Of a DNA stretch of 8,600 nucleotides, positions 6,274 through 8,600 are shown piece by piece (position 1 is the first letter of the stretch; each line of letters begins with the position of its first letter). The position numbers and the translations under genes were made by a program. Origin of the DNA: CAJQND01 sp051010095 (GTDB taxonomy: Bacteria > Pseudomonadota > Alphaproteobacteria > Rhizobiales > CAJQND01); NCBI GenBank assembly GCA_051010095.1, contig JBPCVX010000323.1, positions 1 to 8,600 on the forward strand. The letters run 5' to 3'. The notes below the pieces were generated by a model that was not told where the DNA came from, did not search any database, and saw nothing but the letters and a program-made list of their open reading frames with translations.

Positions 6274-7497
6274 ATGAACACAACAGATGACATGTTGCAC
6301 GTTGTGCGCTGGCACAATGGCGAGAAGGAATATTCGCCTTTTTCCGATGGCGAGATGGAGCGCCGTCAAAACGATATGCGTGCCTGGATGGCAGAAAATG
6401 ATGTCGATGGTGCATTGTTCACGTCTTACCACTGCATCAATTATTATTCGGGCTTTCTGTACTGCTATTTCGGCCGCAAATACGGCATGGTCATCACACA
6501 AGATGCGGCAACCACCATTTCCGCTGGTATCGATGGCGGCCAGCCCTGGCGGCGCTCATATGGTGACAATGTCACCTACACAGACTGGCGGCGCGATAAT
6601 TATTACGAGGCCGTGCGCCAGCTCACGCCCGGTGTAAAGAGATTGGGCATTGAGTTCGATCATTTGAGCCTTGATCTCTACAAAGCGCTGCAAGATGCCT
6701 TGCCCGGCGTTGAGTTTGTGGATGTGGGTCAGCCATCCATGTGGATGCGCACGGTTAAGTCTGATGAAGAAATCAAGCTCATCAAGGAAGGCGCGCGCAC
6801 CGCAGATATTGGTGGCGCGGCATGCGCAAAGGCCATTGCCGCTGGTGTGCCCGAGCACGAAGTGGCGATTGCCACAACAATCGCTATGTTGCGCGAAATC
6901 GGTTCTAACCACCCCTATGTGGAGCTTATGGACACCTGGACCTGGTTCCAGTCGGGCATCAACACAGATGGTGCCCATAATCCCGTCACCAACAAGATTA
7001 TCCAGTCTGGCGATATCCTCAGCCTCAACGCTTTCCCGATGATCTTTGGCTATTACACAGCGTTGGAACGCACCATGTTCTGCGATTACGCAGGCGATGC
7101 GGAGCTTGAGCTTTGGCAGAAAAACGTGGCCTTGCATGAGCGCGGGCTAGAGCTCATGAAGCCCGGTGCGCGGTGCTGCGATATCGCGCTTGAATTGAAC
7201 CAGATGTACCGTGATTGGGATTTGCTGAAGTACCGCTCATTTGGCTATGGCCATTCGTTTGGCGTGCTCAGCCATTATTATGGCCGCGAGGCGGGTGTTG
7301 AGCTGCGCGAGGATGTTGAAACGACACTTGAGCCCAACATGGTGGTTTCTATGGAGCCGATGATTATGGTTCCCGAAGACCAGCCGGGAGCGGGCGGTTA
7401 TCGCGAGCATGATATTCTAGTGATCACCGAGGATGGCTCTGAAAACATCACCGGTTTCCCCTATGGGCCCGAGCATAACATCATCAAAAACGACTGA
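6274..7497 (+). CDS. Creatinase (creatine amidinohydrolase), metal-free M24-fold hydrolase
   Basis: The 407-residue product matches Pseudomonas creatinase closely along its whole length, judged from memory: SYHCINYYSGFLYCYFGR, SAGIDGGQPWRRS, MDTWTWFQSGINTDGAHNP, HSFGVLSHYYGREAG, VVSMEPMIM, GAGGYREHDIL and the ENIT-FPYGPE-NII end. Creatinase catalyses creatine + H2O to sarcosine + urea. The catalytic histidine (H232 in P. putida) is H235; E262 and E358, which hold the guanidinium group, are E265 and E361; the carboxylate-binding Phe and Arg residues are F66, R68 and R338. The aspartate pair that binds metal in M24 peptidases is missing (N252, A263), so it is not an aminopeptidase. The enzyme is a cytoplasmic homodimer in the family. 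GGGAG lies 6 nt upstream. No creatininase, sarcosine oxidase, urease or transporter gene is in the window. A related guanidino substrate cannot be excluded. Confidence 0.92.
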   Translation: MNTTDDMLHVVRWHNGEKEYSPFSDGEMERRQNDMRAWMAENDVDGALFTSYHCINYYSGFLYCYFGRKYGMVITQDAATTISAGIDGGQPWRRSYGDNVTYTDWRRDNYYEAVRQLTPGVKRLGIEFDHLSLDLYKALQDALPGVEFVDVGQPSMWMRTVKSDEEIKLIKEGARTADIGGAACAKAIAAGVPEHEVAIATTIAMLREIGSNHPYVELMDTWTWFQSGINTDGAHNPVTNKIIQSGDILSLNAFPMIFGYYTALERTMFCDYAGDAELELWQKNVALHERGLELMKPGARCCDIALELNQMYRDWDLLKYRSFGYGHSFGVLSHYYGREAGVELREDVETTLEPNMVVSMEPMIMVPEDQPGAGGYREHDILVITEDGSENITGFPYGPEHNIIKND

Positions 7498-7561
7498 TCG
7501 CTGACCCAGTTCGGCAATCAAGGGACGTCGTTGCGAGAGAGAAATTCTGGGGGCGAACTTA

Positions 7562-8419
7562 ATGACTGAGCAGACACCACGACCACGCCGAAGTTTCATT
7601 TTTACGCCAGGCTTGCGGCCGGACATGTACCCCAAGGCGCTTGCTTGCGGGACTGATATCGTATGCGTTGAGCTTGAAGACGGGATTGCCCCAAAAGACA
7701 AGGCGGAAGCACGCAAGCATGCGTTGGCACTGTTTGAGCAGCCGCAAGCAGATGATGGTGTTGAGCGGATTGTGCGCATCAACTCAATGCGCGAACGCTT
7801 TGGGATTGAGGATGTTCAGGCTGTGCTGGCAACACAGACGCCGCCGCCTGCTTTGATGATCCCTAAGGTGCGCACACCTGATGAAGTGAACCTGTTAGAC
7901 CAACTGTTGACCGAGGCAGGACATCCCACCCGCCTACACATCATAATTGAGACCAATGCTGGATTGGAAGCTGCATTTGAGATTGCCAATTGCTCAGATC
8001 GCATCGACGCATTGTTCTTTGGGGGTATCGACATGTCCGCTGAATTGCGGTGTCGGAACGCTTGGGAACCACTGCTTTATGCGCGCTCGCGGGTTGTTCA
8101 TGCCGCCGCCAGCGCAGGCCTTGATGTGATCGATGTGCCATATCTGGATCTCGAAGATGCTGATGGCATGCGGGTTGCAGCAGAGCAGGCGCGCGACCTT
8201 GGCTTTTCGGGTAAAGGTGCCGTTCACCCAAAACAGATTGCGGCGTTGAACAATGTCTTTACCCCATCTGACGAACAGATTGCCCGGGCGCGCCGCATTA
8301 TTTCAGAGTTTGAGGGTGCAGATACTGGGTTGGTCGTTATTGATGGGAAGCTGATCGAAAAACCTGTGTTACGCGACATGCACCGCATCGTTGCGATTGC
8401 CGATCGCACAAAGACATGA
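7562..8419 (+). CDS. HpcH/HpaI aldolase / CitE-like CoA-ester lyase
   Basis: The product has 285 residues, normal for CitE-like proteins, and forms one TIM-barrel domain. Visible family signatures are RRSFIFTPG (R10 region), the VELEDGIAP block with E39 and D40, R72 (VRIN), IPKV at 100-103, the magnesium ligands E130 (IIIETNAG) and D157 (FFGGIDMSAEL), the WEPLLYARSRVV helix and the GAVHPKQI loop (H222). Relatives cleave or form CoA esters such as citryl-CoA, malyl-CoA and beta-methylmalyl-CoA, or hydrolyse malyl-CoA. Which one applies here is not readable. No citrate lyase alpha or gamma gene is adjacent, so true citrate lyase is unlikely. It starts 64 nt after the creatinase-like gene, with GGGGG about 8 nt before the ATG, and probably shares its transcript. 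Its stop lies 47 nt from the opposing gene's stop. Confidence 0.9.
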   Translation: MTEQTPRPRRSFIFTPGLRPDMYPKALACGTDIVCVELEDGIAPKDKAEARKHALALFEQPQADDGVERIVRINSMRERFGIEDVQAVLATQTPPPALMIPKVRTPDEVNLLDQLLTEAGHPTRLHIIIETNAGLEAAFEIANCSDRIDALFFGGIDMSAELRCRNAWEPLLYARSRVVHAAASAGLDVIDVPYLDLEDADGMRVAAEQARDLGFSGKGAVHPKQIAALNNVFTPSDEQIARARRIISEFEGADTGLVVIDGKLIEKPVLRDMHRIVAIADRTKT

Positions 8420-8466
8420 ACGCGGCGCGCTGTGGGTCATGCTCTGGATAACAATCTGCTTCCTTC

Positions 8467-8600
8467 TCATTTAACCGGTGGGCACCGTTCATTGCGCGGC
8501 GCGGCGTGGGTGGAGCAATCCACCCGTTCCTTGCGGCCATCATCTTTCGGGCAGGAATAAACCTCGCCATAGACCGCTTTGGTACACCCTTCCAGCGATG
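8467..8600 (-). CDS. C-terminal part of a cysteine-containing protein, 5' end outside window
   Basis: A minus-strand frame enters from the window edge and ends at TGA (8467-8469), giving 43 visible residues that end in NERCPPVK. It contains four cysteines (visible residues 5, 16, 28, 39) spaced 10-11 residues apart, in a polar Lys/Arg/Asp-rich context (GEVYSCPKDDGRKERVDC). Even cysteine spacing of this sort suggests an exported disulfide-bonded protein, but the N-terminus is not visible. A competing frame at 8337-8570 on the same strand runs antisense into the lyase gene and looks like noise. The family is not recognised. Confidence 0.5.
   Translation of the reverse strand, partial: SLEGCTKAVYGEVYSCPKDDGRKERVDCSTHAAPRNERCPPVK
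8508..8525. repeat. Perfect 7-bp inverted repeat with a 4-nt loop
   Basis: GGGTGGA (8508-8514) and TCCACCC (8519-8525) flank GCAA, a GNRA-type tetraloop on the plus strand. It lies inside the minus-strand coding end and about 90 nt past the lyase stop. No T run follows on either strand, so a terminator role for the lyase transcript is only a possibility. Confidence 0.35.

Noticed and set aside
6556..7137. 193-codon minus-strand frame inside the creatinase-like gene
   Set aside because: It is antisense to a gene with full-length family similarity; long antisense frames are expected from codon bias.
6274..7497. Annotation as Xaa-Pro aminopeptidase or ectoine hydrolase
   Set aside because: The M24 metal ligands are missing and the creatinase-specific blocks and catalytic residues are present throughout.
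8337..8570. 77-codon minus-strand frame at the right edge
   Set aside because: It overlaps the 3' end of the lyase gene antisense and competes with the more protein-like cysteine-containing frame ending at 8467.

Overview
The window looks like a chromosomal segment of an alphaproteobacterium, most plausibly a marine or environmental member of the Hyphomicrobiales (Rhizobiales) or a close relative. The grounds are indirect: moderate GC (about half by eye), a short Sel1-repeat protein of a type common in that order, a VPLPA-CTERM sorting signal (mainly an alphaproteobacterial variant of PEP-CTERM), and a YceI/cytochrome b561 pair next to metabolic genes. No mobile element, CRISPR array, tRNA or rRNA was seen.

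Positions 1-1113: the 3' part of a GNAT acetyltransferase gene (+) meets a minus-strand gene tail to tail, the two stop codons sharing one TTAA. The minus-strand gene encodes a secreted VPLPA-CTERM protein with an EF-hand-like loop. It is interrupted by an in-frame TAA at codon 45, just after the signal peptide, so it reads as a pseudogene, a very recent mutation or a sequence error.

Positions 1114-3360: three plus-strand genes for a periplasmic YceI-family protein, a four-helix cytochrome b561 with all four haem histidines, and a membrane-anchored endonuclease/exonuclease/phosphatase-fold protein. The first two are 18 nt apart and are probably co-transcribed. Envelope redox or isoprenoid-quinone chemistry is the natural reading.

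Positions 3361-5421: a small Sel1-repeat gene (+), a small exported protein (-) with a rho-independent terminator, a 370-nt gap without a convincing gene, and a 219-aa exported protein of unknown function (-).

Positions 5422-8419: a 135-nt divergent promoter region carrying a stable leader hairpin, then a plus-strand cluster of a nu-class (YfcG-like) glutathione S-transferase, a close relative of creatinase (creatine amidinohydrolase), and a CitE/HpcH-type CoA-ester lyase. Creatinase would give sarcosine and urea. The lyase family often acts on glyoxylate/acetyl-CoA-derived malyl-CoA type esters, so a small catabolic unit is possible but not proven. Positions 8420-8600 hold the C-terminal end of a cysteine-containing protein on the minus strand.

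The most unusual things seen are the nonsense codon in the VPLPA-CTERM gene, the GST/creatinase/CitE grouping with its leader hairpin, and two exported proteins not assigned to a family. Nothing here clearly amounts to a new defence or mobile system.
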